Assembly: GCF_020907985.1 (NCBI RefSeq)
Contig: NZ_JAJJPA010000030.1
Coordinates: forward strand, 1-64,000
Origin: Kitasatospora humi
GTDB taxonomy: Bacteria; Actinomycetota; Actinomycetes; Streptomycetales; Streptomycetaceae
Length of the DNA: 64,000 bases
Direction of reading: 5' to 3'
Below, piece after piece: positions 50,978-60,238 of the stretch. Both the position numbers and the translations under genes were made by a program. Numbering within the stretch: position 1 is the stretch's first letter; each line of letters begins with the position of its first letter. A model generated the notes under the pieces. The model made no database searches, was not told the DNA's origin, and was given only the letters and a program-made list of their open reading frames with translations.

Positions 50978-52858
50978 ATGGAGCAGTACGACGTCGTGGT
51001 GGTCGGCGCCGGCGGGGCCGGGCTGCGGGCCGCGATCGAGGCCCGCGAGCAGGGCGCCCGGGTCGCGGTGGTCTGCAAGTCGCTGTTCGGCAAGGCGCAC
51101 ACCGTGATGGCCGAGGGCGGCATCGCCGCCTCGATGGGCAACGTCAACAGCGGCGACAACTGGCAGGTGCACTTCCGCGACACCATGCGCGGCGGCAAGT
51201 TCCTCAACCACCCGCGGATGGCCGAGCTGCACGCCAAGGAGGCACCCGAGCGGGTCTGGGAGCTGGAGACCTGGGGCGCGCTCTTCGACCGCACCGCCGA
51301 CGGCCGGATCTCGCAGCGCAACTTCGGCGGCCACGAGTACCCCAGGCTCGCCCACGTCGGCGACCGCACCGGCCTGGAGCTGATCCGCACCCTGCAGCAG
51401 AAGGTGGTCGCGCTGCAGCAGGCCGACCACCGCGAGACCGGCGACCACGAGTGGGGCCTGAAGGTCTTCCAGGAGTACACGGTCACCCGCATCCTGAAGG
51501 AGCACGGCGCGGCGGACGGCGGGCGGGTGGCCGGGGTGTTCGGCTACGCCCGGGAGAGCGGCGAGTTCTTCGCCATCGCCGCGCCCGCCGTGGTGCTGGC
51601 CACCGGCGGCATCGGCAAGTCGTTCAAGGTGACCTCCAACTCCTGGGAGTACACCGGCGACGGGCACGCGCTGGCGCTGCTGGCCGGTGCCCGGCTGCTC
51701 AACATGGAGTTCATCCAGTTCCACCCGACCGGCATGGTCTGGCCGCCCTCGGTGAAGGGGATCCTGGTCACCGAGTCGGTCCGCGGTGACGGCGGGGTGC
51801 TGCGCAACAGCGAGGGCCGCCGGTTCATGTTCGACCACGTGCCGGACGTCTTCCGGGCCCAGTACGCGCAGACCGAGGCGGAGGCCGACCGCTGGTACAC
51901 CGACCCCGACCACAACCGCCGCCCGCCCGAGCTGCTCCCCCGCGACGAGGTGGCCCGGGCCATCAACGCCGAGGTCAAGGCGGGCCGCGGCACCGAGCAC
52001 GGCGGCGTCCACCTGGACGTCTCGTCCCGGCTGCCGGCCGAGGAGATCGTCCGCCGGCTGCCGTCGATGCACCACCAGTTCCTGGAGCTGGCCGATGTGG
52101 ACATCACCCGGGAGCCGATGGAGGTCGGGCCCACCTGCCACTACGTGATGGGCGGCGTGGAAGTGGATCCGGACACCGCCGCCAGCCCGGCCGTGCCCGG
52201 GCTCTACGCGGCCGGCGAGGTGGCCGGCGGGATGCACGGCGCCAACCGGCTGGGCGGCAACTCGCTCTCCGACCTGCTGGTCTTCGGCCGCCGCGCCGGG
52301 CTGCACGCGGCCCGCTACGCCGCCGCGCTGACCGAGCGGCCGCAGCCCGCCGCCGAGCAGCTGGACGCGGCCCGCGCCGAGGCGGTGGCCCCGTTCGGCG
52401 AGGGCACCGAGCACCCGTACGCGCTCCACCAGGAGCTGCAGCAGACCATGAACGACCTGGTGGGGATCATCCGCCGGGCCGGTGAGATGAAGCAGGCGCA
52501 GGACCGGCTGGCGGTGCTGCGGCGGCGGGCCGAGCAGGTCGGCGTCGAGGGCCACCGCCAGTTCAACCCCGGCTGGCACCTGGCCCTGGACCTGCGCAAC
52601 ATGCTGCTGGTCTCGGAGTGCGTGGCGAAGGCGGCGCTGCTGCGCCGGGAGAGCCGCGGCGGGCACACCCGGGAGGACTGGCCGGCCATGGACCGCGACT
52701 GGCGGCGCAGCAACCTGGTCTGCGCCCTGGTGGACGGGGGCATCGAGGTGCGGCGGCAGCCGCTGCCGCCGCTGCGGGCCGACCTGATGGCCCTGTTCGA
52801 CCGCACGGAGCTGGCGAAGTACTTCACCCCGGAGGAGCTGGCCGATGAGCAGTCTTGA
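50978..52858 (+). CDS. sdhA: Succinate dehydrogenase/fumarate reductase flavoprotein subunit
   Basis: A 626-residue FAD subunit. Dinucleotide loop GAGGAGLRAAIEA (10-22); covalent flavin histidine H41 in AHTVMAEGGIAA; substrate-site motifs NFGGHEYPRLAHVGDRTG, MEFIQFHPTGMV, LVTESVRGDGG and THYVMGG-like CHYVMGGVEV; GGNSLSDLLVFGRRAG near 420. The C-terminal helical domain has RNMLLVSECVAKAALLRRESRGGHTRED. It oxidises succinate or reduces fumarate; direction cannot be read. ATG at 50978 behind GAGGGAG. Overlaps sdhB by 14 bases. Confidence 0.95.
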   Translation: MEQYDVVVVGAGGAGLRAAIEAREQGARVAVVCKSLFGKAHTVMAEGGIAASMGNVNSGDNWQVHFRDTMRGGKFLNHPRMAELHAKEAPERVWELETWGALFDRTADGRISQRNFGGHEYPRLAHVGDRTGLELIRTLQQKVVALQQADHRETGDHEWGLKVFQEYTVTRILKEHGAADGGRVAGVFGYARESGEFFAIAAPAVVLATGGIGKSFKVTSNSWEYTGDGHALALLAGARLLNMEFIQFHPTGMVWPPSVKGILVTESVRGDGGVLRNSEGRRFMFDHVPDVFRAQYAQTEAEADRWYTDPDHNRRPPELLPRDEVARAINAEVKAGRGTEHGGVHLDVSSRLPAEEIVRRLPSMHHQFLELADVDITREPMEVGPTCHYVMGGVEVDPDTAASPAVPGLYAAGEVAGGMHGANRLGGNSLSDLLVFGRRAGLHAARYAAALTERPQPAAEQLDAARAEAVAPFGEGTEHPYALHQELQQTMNDLVGIIRRAGEMKQAQDRLAVLRRRAEQVGVEGHRQFNPGWHLALDLRNMLLVSECVAKAALLRRESRGGHTREDWPAMDRDWRRSNLVCALVDGGIEVRRQPLPPLRADLMALFDRTELAKYFTPEELADEQS

Positions 52859-53600
52859 GTTCCGGATCTGGCGCGGCGAGGCGGGCGAGGGCGGCTTCGT
52901 CTCCTACCGGGTGGAGGTCAACGACGGCGAGGTGGTGCTGGACCTGGTGCACCGGCTGCAGGCCACCCAGGCGCCGGACCTGGCGGTGCGGTGGAACTGC
53001 AAGGCGGGCAAGTGCGGTTCGTGCAGCGCCGAGGTGAACGGGCGGCCGCGGCTGCTCTGCATGACCCGGATGTCCACGCTGCCGCCCGACCGGCCGGTGG
53101 TGCTGACCCCGCTGCGGGCCTTCCCGTCGATCCGCGACCTGGTGACGGACGTCGGCTTCAACTACGCCAAGGCGCGCGAGGTGCCGTCCTTCGTGCCGCC
53201 GCCGGGGCTGGCGCCGGGCGAGTACCGGATGGCGCAGCAGGACGTGGCGCGCTCGCAGGAGTTCCGCAAGTGCATCGAGTGCTTCCTCTGCCAGGACACC
53301 TGCCACGCGGTGCGCGACCACGAGGAGAACAAGGGCGCGTTCGCCGGGCCCCGGTTCCTGATGCGGCTGGCGGAGCTGGACATGCACCCGCTGGACGCCG
53401 CTCCGGACCGCAAGCGGGACGCGCAGGAGGTGCACGGCCTGGGCTACTGCAACATCACCAAGTGCTGCACGGAGGTGTGCCCGGAGCACATCAGGATCAC
53501 CGACAACGCGCTGATCCCGCTCAAGGAGCGGGTGGCCGACCGCAAGTACGACCCGCTGGTCTGGCTGGGGTCGAAGATCGGTCGGCGACCGAAGGACTGA
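52845..53600 (+). CDS. sdhB: Succinate dehydrogenase/fumarate reductase iron-sulfur subunit
   Basis: A 251-residue subunit with three clusters. The [2Fe-2S] site is C52, C57, C60 and C72 (NCKAGKCGSC then LLC). The [4Fe-4S] site is C143-x2-C146-x2-C149-x3-C153 (CIECFLCQDTC). The [3Fe-4S] site is in YCNITKCCTEVCPEHI. It relays electrons from FAD to quinone. ATG at 52845 overlaps the flavoprotein stop. Two shadow-free genes of the operon precede it; the next gene faces it 7 bases away. Confidence 0.95.
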   Translation: MSSLEFRIWRGEAGEGGFVSYRVEVNDGEVVLDLVHRLQATQAPDLAVRWNCKAGKCGSCSAEVNGRPRLLCMTRMSTLPPDRPVVLTPLRAFPSIRDLVTDVGFNYAKAREVPSFVPPPGLAPGEYRMAQQDVARSQEFRKCIECFLCQDTCHAVRDHEENKGAFAGPRFLMRLAELDMHPLDAAPDRKRDAQEVHGLGYCNITKCCTEVCPEHIRITDNALIPLKERVADRKYDPLVWLGSKIGRRPKD

Positions 53601-53607
53601 CGTCCGG

Positions 53608-56211
53608 TCAGAGCGAGAGCTCGAACCAGACGATCTTCCCGTGCGGGGTGCGGCGGCTGCCCCAGCGTTCGGCCAGCAGGCTGACCAGCTGGAGGCCGCG
53701 GCCGCCCTCGTCGGTCTCCTGGGCGCGGCGCTGCCGGGGCTGGGCGTAGCCGTCGTCCCAGACCTCGCAGACCACCGCGGTGTCCTTGAGCAGCCGCAGC
53801 CGGATCTCGCCCCGGCCGTGCCGCAGCGCGTTGGTGACCAGCTCGCTGACCAGCAGCTCGGTGGTGTCCACCAGCTCGTCCAGGCCGCGCACCCGCAGCC
53901 AGCCGCAGGCCAGTTCGCGGGCCTTGGCCACCGAGGTGGGCTCCGGCGGCAGCCGCCAGTCGCCGACCGCCTCCTCGTCGAAGGCCCGCACCCGGGCCAT
54001 CAGCAGTGCGATGTCGTCCTCGCCGTGGTGCGGGTCGAGCTCGTTGAGCACCTGGTCGCAGAGGGTCTCCAGGACCGGGCCGCCGTTCTGCAGGGCGGTC
54101 CGGAAGGCCAGCAGGCCCTCGTCCAGCTGGTGCTTGCGGGACTCCACCAGGCCGTCGGTGTAGAGGCCGAGCAGCGCGCCGTCCGGCAGCACCAGGGTGA
54201 CCTCCTCGAACGGCTCTCCGCCCACGCCGAGCGGCAGGCCGGGCGGCACGTCCAGCATCCGGGCCGGCTCGCCGGGGCTGAGCAGCACCGGCGGCAGGTG
54301 TCCGGCGTTGGCGAAGGTGCAGCGCCGGGTGACGGCGTCGTAGACCGCGTAGACGCAGGTCGCCAGGTAGACCTCGGCGGCCTCCTCGTCCACCGGCCGG
54401 GCCGTCGCGCCGTAGCCGGGCAGCGGGCCGGGGCCGGGGTCGCCGAGGCCTCTGGCGATGTCGTCCAGGGCGCCGAGCACTTCGGCGGGCTCCAGGTCGA
54501 GCATCGCCAAGGTCCGTACCGCCGTGCGGAGTTGACCCATTGCGACAGCGGCCCGCAGGCCGCGGCCCATGACGTCGCCGATCACCAGCGCGGTCCGGTT
54601 GCCGGGCAGCGGGATGACGTCGAACCAGTCGCCGCCGACCTCGGTGTTGTTGCTGCTGGGCCGGTAGCGGCAGGCGATCTCCAGCCCGCTGGCCTCCGGG
54701 TTGCCGGGGGGCAGCAGGCTGCGCTGCAGGATCAGGGCCCGCTCGTGCTCGCGCCGGTAGAGCCGGGCGTTGTCCACGCAGACCGCCGCCCGGGCCGCGA
54801 TCTCCTCGGCGATCGCCACGTCGCGGGCGTCGAACGGCTCGCTGCCGATCGCCCGGGAGAGCTGCACCAGGCCGAGCACCACGTTCCGCGCCACCAGCGG
54901 GACCACCAGGGTGGAGCGCAGCAGCGGGTTCGGCCCGGGGTCGGGGATCGCGCTGCGGCCGGTGCGCAGGGCTCGGGCGTGCGGGGAACGCGGCGGGTAG
55001 CAGAGGGTGCCGCCCGCCTCGGCGGCGGCCAACTGGCTGCTGAAGCCGAGGTCGTCGTAGGCCGTCGGGTCGCCGCCGAGCACCGCCGTCGGATCGCCCA
55101 CCACGCTGGAGACCGCGACCCGGCGCAGCTCGCCGCTGCCGTCGTAGGCGCCGCCGCCACCGCGGGCCAGGGCCGGGCCGCTCTCGCCGGAGAGCAGCGC
55201 CGAATAGAGGTCGACGGTGGCCATGTCGCAGAACTGCGGCACCACCACGTCCAGCAGTTCCTTGGCGGTGGTCTCCAGGTCGAGGGTGGAGCCGATGTGC
55301 GCGCTGGCCTCGTTGACCAGCGCCAGGTTGCGCCGCACCCCGGCGGCCTCGCGCTCGGCCACCATCCGGCTGGTGACGTCGTTGACCTGCCCGGCGACGC
55401 CGATCGGCCGGTCCCCCGGCCCGGTCAGCCGGTACAGCGAGATCGCCCAGCGGCACTCGCCGCCGTGCGGCAGCACGCCGCTGAACCGCAGGTCGACCAT
55501 CGGCTCGCCGGTCTCCAGCACCTTGCGCAGCGCCGCCTGCATCCGGTCGGCCTCGCCCGGCGCGAACAGTTCGTGGGCGGTGCGGCCCGCCAGCAGCTCG
55601 GCGCTGCGGCCGACCGCCTCGGCGAACGCCGGGTTGACCCGCTGCAGCCGCAGCTGCGGGTCGAACAGGAAGAAGCCGCTGGGAGTCTGGCCGAAAACAG
55701 CCGCGGATGCGGCCAGGTCGGTCTCGATCCGGCGCAGCTTGCCGAGGTCGACGGCGAGGCAGAGGGCACCGGCGGGGCCGGCCGCCCGCTCCGAACCCGC
55801 GGCGGGCATCAGATAGATCTCGGCCAGGCTCTCGCCGCCGTCGCGGTCGCGGTAGGGGGCGGTGCCGATCCACTCCTCGCCCGCCAGGGTGCGTTCCAGC
55901 CGCTCCCGGCCGCGCCGCCAGTACTCGCGCGGCACCAGGGTGGTGACCGGGTCGGCGCCGACCACCTCGGCGGCCGGCAGCGCGAAGAAGTCGGCGGCCC
56001 GGTCGCTCCACTGGCCGATCCGCCCGTCGGCGCCGATCGCGAAGGTCGCGACCCGGATGTACTCGTAGATCGATCCCGGATCGAGTTCGCCCCAACGTGC
56101 CTGCGGCAACGGGCCCGGCGCCGGCGGCGACACCGGCGCGCCCGACTGCCCGGGCACCGCGGCATGGCCGCCGCTGCCAGTCAGCGCTTCCCGCGCCGGC
56201 ATGCTGTTCAA
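53608..56211 (-). CDS. PAS-PAS-GAF-SpoIIE phosphatase-HATPase protein
   Basis: An 867-residue multidomain protein of the partner-switching type. PAS domains lie at about 45-165 and 175-290, a GAF domain at about 305-480, a PP2C-type SpoIIE phosphatase at about 495-715 (metal Asp residues in GGDWFDVIPL, VIGDVMGRGLRAAV, GLYTDGLVE and GEDDIALLM) and an RsbW/SpoIIAB-like HATPase at the C-terminus (LLVSELVTNALRHGRG, GGRGLQLVSLLAERWG). It likely dephosphorylates an anti-anti-sigma factor; none is nearby. TTG at 56211 has GGAGGGG seven bases upstream; ATG at 56202 and 56238 are less well placed. It is followed on the other side by a paralogue with identical architecture. Confidence 0.9.
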   Translation of the reverse strand: MNSMPAREALTGSGGHAAVPGQSGAPVSPPAPGPLPQARWGELDPGSIYEYIRVATFAIGADGRIGQWSDRAADFFALPAAEVVGADPVTTLVPREYWRRGRERLERTLAGEEWIGTAPYRDRDGGESLAEIYLMPAAGSERAAGPAGALCLAVDLGKLRRIETDLAASAAVFGQTPSGFFLFDPQLRLQRVNPAFAEAVGRSAELLAGRTAHELFAPGEADRMQAALRKVLETGEPMVDLRFSGVLPHGGECRWAISLYRLTGPGDRPIGVAGQVNDVTSRMVAEREAAGVRRNLALVNEASAHIGSTLDLETTAKELLDVVVPQFCDMATVDLYSALLSGESGPALARGGGGAYDGSGELRRVAVSSVVGDPTAVLGGDPTAYDDLGFSSQLAAAEAGGTLCYPPRSPHARALRTGRSAIPDPGPNPLLRSTLVVPLVARNVVLGLVQLSRAIGSEPFDARDVAIAEEIAARAAVCVDNARLYRREHERALILQRSLLPPGNPEASGLEIACRYRPSSNNTEVGGDWFDVIPLPGNRTALVIGDVMGRGLRAAVAMGQLRTAVRTLAMLDLEPAEVLGALDDIARGLGDPGPGPLPGYGATARPVDEEAAEVYLATCVYAVYDAVTRRCTFANAGHLPPVLLSPGEPARMLDVPPGLPLGVGGEPFEEVTLVLPDGALLGLYTDGLVESRKHQLDEGLLAFRTALQNGGPVLETLCDQVLNELDPHHGEDDIALLMARVRAFDEEAVGDWRLPPEPTSVAKARELACGWLRVRGLDELVDTTELLVSELVTNALRHGRGEIRLRLLKDTAVVCEVWDDGYAQPRQRRAQETDEGGRGLQLVSLLAERWGSRRTPHGKIVWFELSL

Positions 56212-56434
56212 GGACCGACCCCTCCAACCCGCGCCCATCCGGATGTCGAGAAGACCGAGTATTCATCATCCAGGGGCAAGCGCACACGCCCCTGAGATCA
56301 CAACATCAAATCGAGCGGGGGTTTTTGTCACCCACCCCGCACGACCACCACGCACCCCTCGCGCCCCCGGTCCGCTCCGGTGCGCCCGCCAGGGGAGTGT
56401 CATGAACAAGTTGCAAATATTCGAATACTTGGTC

Positions 56435-56455
56435 GATGAATCCGCTCGATTCATC
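56435..56455 (-). promoter_or_regulatory. Inverted repeat over the end of the second phosphatase gene
   Basis: GATGAATC (56435-56442) and GATTCATC (56448-56455) flank CGCTC and span the stop codon at 56451. The surrounding 56275-56460 is distinctly AT-richer than the genes. It may be a weak terminator of the upstream phosphatase gene or part of the promoter region of the downstream one. Confidence 0.4.
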
Positions 56456-59186
56456 CCCGGTCCGCTTCCTTCCCCGGCAATTCCTGCTCGAACCAGACCG
56501 CCTTGCCCATTCCCTCGGCCCTGGTGCCCCAGCGCAGCGCCAACCGGTGCACCAACTCCAGGCCCCGGCCGCCCTCGTCGCCGTCGGCCGCGTGCCGCTC
56601 CCGGGGCGGGTCCGGCAGCGGATCGGAGACCTCCACCAGCAGCACCCCGCCCAGCGTGAGCCGCACCCCGATCGGGGCGCTGGCGTAGCGCACCGCGTTG
56701 GTCACCAGCTCGCTCACCAGCAGCTCGGCGGTGTCCCCCAGCTCCGCCACCCCCCACTCCCGCAGCGCCCCGCGGACCAGCCGACGGGCCCGGGAGACCG
56801 CGGCGGGCTCGGCCGGCAGCGTCCAACCGACCACCTGGGCGCCCTCCGCGCCGCGACCCAGCCGGGCCAGCAGCAGCGCCACGTCGTCCGGTTCGCGCCC
56901 CTGCTCCACGGTGTCGAGCACCGCCTCGCAGGCGTGCTGGAGCGACGGGTGCGGCTTCTCCAGCACGCCCAGCAGCCGTCCCAGGCCGACGTCGAGGTCC
57001 TTGTCGCGGGCCTCCACCAGGCCGTCCGTGCACAACGCCAGCACGCTGCCCTCCGGGACCTGCAGCTCCACCGCCTCGAACGGCACCCCGCCGACGCCGA
57101 GCGGCGCCCCCGACGGCAACTCCAGCACCCGCCCCTGACCGCCCGCCAGCGGACCGCCGCTGCGGGCCGGACCGGGGCGCGACGGACTCACCAGCACCGG
57201 CGGGATGTGCCCCGCCTTGGCCACCGTCAGCCGCCCGGCGCCCGGGTCGTAGACGGCGTAGACGCAGGTCGCCAGCAACGCCTCGTCCGGCCCCTGGGCC
57301 AGGTCGTCGGCCAGCTCGTGGACGTGCCGCAGCAGCACGGCCGGCGGCAGGTCGAGCCCGGCCAGCACCCGCACCGCGGTGCGCAGCCGGCCCATGGTGG
57401 CCGCCGCCCGCAGTCCGTGGCCCATCACGTCGCCGACCACCAGCGCGGTGCGGTCGCCGGGCAGCGGGATCACGTCGAACCAGTCGCCGCCCACCTCGGT
57501 GCCGCTGCTGCCGGGCACGTAGCGGTAGGCCACCTCCACCCCGGTGGGCTGCGGCACCTGCTGCGGCAGCAGGGTGCGCTGCAGGGTGAGCGCGGCGTTG
57601 CGCTCGCGGACGTAGAGCCGGGCGTTGTCCAGCGAACTGCCGGCCCGGTCGGCGAGCTCCACCGAGAACGCCAGGTCGTCGCGGTCGAACCCCTCGCGGC
57701 GCCCGGCCCGGCTGAGCACCAGCAGCCCGATCACGATCCCCCGGGCGCGCAGCGGCACCACCAGCACCGAGTGCACCCCGAGCGCCAGCGCGGCCCGGGT
57801 CCGCAGGTCGTCCGGATCCGACGCCTGCGCCAACTCATCAGCACCGGACAGCAGTTCGGGCAGGCCGGTGCGCAGCACCCGGCCGTAGCAGGACTCCTCG
57901 GCGAAGCTCACCCGAGCCCCGCGGCAGAGCATCGTCTCGACGTCCGCGCCCTCCCGGCAGGCCGCCACACCGAGCTGCAGCAGTGAGGTGTGCCGGTCGT
58001 GGTCGGGCCCCAGCAGGTCGTCGCCGTGCGCCACCGCCTGCAGCAGGATCGCGGCGGCGTAGTCGGCCAGCCGCGGCACCGCGGCACTGGCCAGCTCCTG
58101 GGCGATCCGGCCGGCGTCCAGCAGGTCGCCGATCCGGGAGCCGAACTCGTTGAGCAGCGCCAGCCGGCGCCGGGCGTGCTCGACCTTGGCCACCGCCCGG
58201 TACCGCTCCGTCACGTCCATCACGGTGCCGGAGATCCCGAGCACCCGGCCGGCCCGGTCGGTCAGCCGGCTGTAGGAGATCGAGCGGTAGCCGCCGGGGC
58301 GCGCGGTCGTCGGCGCGGACAGCGTCACGTCGATCACCGGTTCACCGGTGGCCAGCACCTGACGCTGGATCACGGCGATCTCGTCGGCGGCCCGGTCCGG
58401 CAGGGTCTCGCCGGCGGTGCGGCCGACATGGGCCGCGGCCGGCACGCCGTTCATCTCGGCCAGGGTCTGGTTGACGGCGGTGTAGCGCAGCTCGGTGTCC
58501 AGCACCGCGATGCCCAGCGCGGACTGTTCGAAGAGCGCGTCGCGCACGGCCAGGTCGCGCTCCACGGCGCGCACCGTGCCGGCCTCGGCGAGCGCCACCA
58601 GCAGGAAGGGGGTGCCGTCGCCGTCCACCAGCTGGGAGATCCGGGCCTCCACTCGCACCCGCGACCCGTTCCGGTGCCGCAGGCCGACCAGGCCCAGCCA
58701 GCTGCCGGTGCGCAGGGCGGTCGCGATCGCCTCCCGGGTGCGGGCGACCAGCCGCTGGTCGCGGCTCAGCAGTTCGTCGGTCCGGCGGCCCACCAGCAGC
58801 TCGCCGGGCCAGCCGAGCAGTTCTTCGGCCGCCGGGCTCCACAGCACCACCCGCCCGGCGGTGTCCAGCATCGCGACGGCCACCTTGACCACGTCGAACA
58901 GGCTGCCGCGGGTGTGCTCGCCGACCGGCTCCGCCCCGGACGCCGCGGCGCTCGGGAACGGCGCCGCGGGCCCACCGCGCGGCGAGACCGGGACGGACGG
59001 CCCGGCCGGGGGGCGGCCCGGCGGCGCCGGGCGTCCGGCCGCCGGGGCCGGGCCGCGCATCCGCAGCCGCGCCCGGGCAGCGGCCCCACCCGGGCGGCTG
59101 CACCCGGTCCGCGGCGGCCTCCCGCTCCCCGTACTGGTCACCGACCGGGCCTCCAAGCTGCGCTGCCTCGCCTCACCGTACGTCAT
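56451..59186 (-). CDS. Second PAS-PAS-GAF-SpoIIE phosphatase-HATPase protein
   Basis: A protein of up to 911 residues with the same domain order as the preceding gene. A proline/arginine-rich head (1-90) precedes PAS at about 95-205 and 215-330, GAF at about 345-530, SpoIIE phosphatase at about 545-760 (GGDWFDVIPLPGDRTALVVG, VMGHGLRAAATM, ALCTDGLVEARD, EPDDVALLLARL) and HATPase at about 780-905 (LLVSELVTNAVRYASA, GGRGLELVHRLALRWG). The start at ATG 59186 has no ribosome site; a leaderless transcript or a start up to 40 residues in is possible. The two are probably an old tandem duplication, since only the core motifs are strongly alike. Confidence 0.88.
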   Translation of the reverse strand: MTYGEARQRSLEARSVTSTGSGRPPRTGCSRPGGAAARARLRMRGPAPAAGRPAPPGRPPAGPSVPVSPRGGPAAPFPSAAASGAEPVGEHTRGSLFDVVKVAVAMLDTAGRVVLWSPAAEELLGWPGELLVGRRTDELLSRDQRLVARTREAIATALRTGSWLGLVGLRHRNGSRVRVEARISQLVDGDGTPFLLVALAEAGTVRAVERDLAVRDALFEQSALGIAVLDTELRYTAVNQTLAEMNGVPAAAHVGRTAGETLPDRAADEIAVIQRQVLATGEPVIDVTLSAPTTARPGGYRSISYSRLTDRAGRVLGISGTVMDVTERYRAVAKVEHARRRLALLNEFGSRIGDLLDAGRIAQELASAAVPRLADYAAAILLQAVAHGDDLLGPDHDRHTSLLQLGVAACREGADVETMLCRGARVSFAEESCYGRVLRTGLPELLSGADELAQASDPDDLRTRAALALGVHSVLVVPLRARGIVIGLLVLSRAGRREGFDRDDLAFSVELADRAGSSLDNARLYVRERNAALTLQRTLLPQQVPQPTGVEVAYRYVPGSSGTEVGGDWFDVIPLPGDRTALVVGDVMGHGLRAAATMGRLRTAVRVLAGLDLPPAVLLRHVHELADDLAQGPDEALLATCVYAVYDPGAGRLTVAKAGHIPPVLVSPSRPGPARSGGPLAGGQGRVLELPSGAPLGVGGVPFEAVELQVPEGSVLALCTDGLVEARDKDLDVGLGRLLGVLEKPHPSLQHACEAVLDTVEQGREPDDVALLLARLGRGAEGAQVVGWTLPAEPAAVSRARRLVRGALREWGVAELGDTAELLVSELVTNAVRYASAPIGVRLTLGGVLLVEVSDPLPDPPRERHAADGDEGGRGLELVHRLALRWGTRAEGMGKAVWFEQELPGKEADRG

Positions 59187-59250
59187 TGTTCATATCAAAC
59201 TGTGACATACCCAGACGAAAACCGTACAACCCGGACGGCCGGACGATGCG

Positions 59251-59649
59251 TCAGCAGGCCGCCGCGAGCAGGCGCGCCACCTCGGGCAGCACCTCCCGGT
59301 CGTGCTCCAGCCAGTCCACCGCCGAGAGCTCGTCGGGGCCCAGCCAGCGCAGCTCCGAGTGGTCCTCCAGCGGCTGCGGCTCGCCCTCCACCAGCTCGGC
59401 CGCCCAGATCCGCAGCACCAGGCCGGCCCGGATCGGCCACTCTCCCGGCAGTCGGTTCAGCGCCCGGGCCCGCACCCCCAGCTCCTCGAAGAGCTCGCGC
59501 TCCAACGCCTGCTGCTGCGTCTCACCGGGCTCGGTCTTGCCGCCCGGGAACTCCCAGCGCCCCGCCACCTCGGCGGGCGCGCTGCGCCTGGCGGCCAGCA
59601 CCCGCCCCTGGTGGATGAGGGCACCACCGACCACGATCCGGTTCTCCAT
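59251..59649 (-). CDS. Nudix hydrolase, MutT type
   Basis: A 132-residue Nudix hydrolase. The Nudix box (37-59) reads G37-K-T-E-P-G-E43 ... R51-E52-L-F-E55-E56-L-G58, fully consensus. N-terminal VVGGALIHQGRVLAARRSAP and RWEFPGG are as in MutT/8-oxo-dGTP pyrophosphatases, and the size is right. A nucleotide-pool cleaning role is probable. I chose ATG at 59647-59649 (MENRIVVGG); upstream extension in the frame is low-complexity. Confidence 0.93.
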   Translation of the reverse strand: MENRIVVGGALIHQGRVLAARRSAPAEVAGRWEFPGGKTEPGETQQQALERELFEELGVRARALNRLPGEWPIRAGLVLRIWAAELVEGEPQPLEDHSELRWLGPDELSAVDWLEHDREVLPEVARLLAAAC

Positions 59650-60238
59650 GCCACGGCAGCCTATGCCCCCCGACGGGGTCCGCGAGCCGATCCACGCGCG
59701 GCGGCGGGAGCCCCGCCGTGACTGCGCCGTGCGGGCCCGGCTCGGTGGGGGTCGAGTCGGGCCCGCACGGTGCCGGCCGTCCTCCCAGCCCAGGGACGGC
59801 CCGCCAACGGGACGTTGGAACGGGGTTTCGGCGACGTCACAGGCCTTCGGCCGACCCGATCGGCGCCGCGTCAGGGGAGCCGGCGGCCGTGCCGCCGACC
59901 CGGTTGATGGTCCGCCCGGCGGACCGTGCCGACACGTGTGCCGTGCCGGGCACCGCTCGCCGCTTCCGCGCCCGTGCCCCCGTCCCCCGTTCCGTCGCGC
60001 CGCGAGGTCCGCCGGGCTGGGCTGGTCCGGTAGGACCAGGGCACCCCGGCTCGCCCGGTGTGACCGGGGCGAGAGCCTCACGTACGACTACCGCCAGGGT
60101 GAACCCATGGCCGCCTCGGCGCAAGGTCCCGGCCGGGTCGACTGCGAACGGGGGGCAGTGGCGGCGCCCCGTGGGCGCTACTGTGCGAGGTTTCGGGTTC
60201 GAATGCTGACGTTGTGTCAACTCCCGGTCACCCGTGGC
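59650..60238. other. 589-base region without a supported gene
   Basis: Open frames here are arginine/proline-rich, lack ribosome sites and look like shadow translation. The clearest element is a perfect 13-bp inverted repeat, CCGTGCGGGCCCG (59727-59739) and CGGGCCCGCACGG (59758-59770), with an 18-base loop, 78 bases upstream of the Nudix gene. A 7-bp hairpin CCCGTGG-N5-CCACGGG (60230-60248) spans the stop of the methyltransferase gene and may be its terminator. No tRNA or known RNA could be folded by eye. Confidence 0.5.

Noticed and set aside
59718..60209. 163-residue open frame in the 59.7-60.2 kb gap
   Set aside because: Composition is Arg/Pro/Gly shadow-like, with no ribosome site or domain.
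60191..60210. T-loop-like GGTTCGAATGC suggesting a tRNA
   Set aside because: Flanking bases do not form a T-stem, acceptor stem or anticodon arm.
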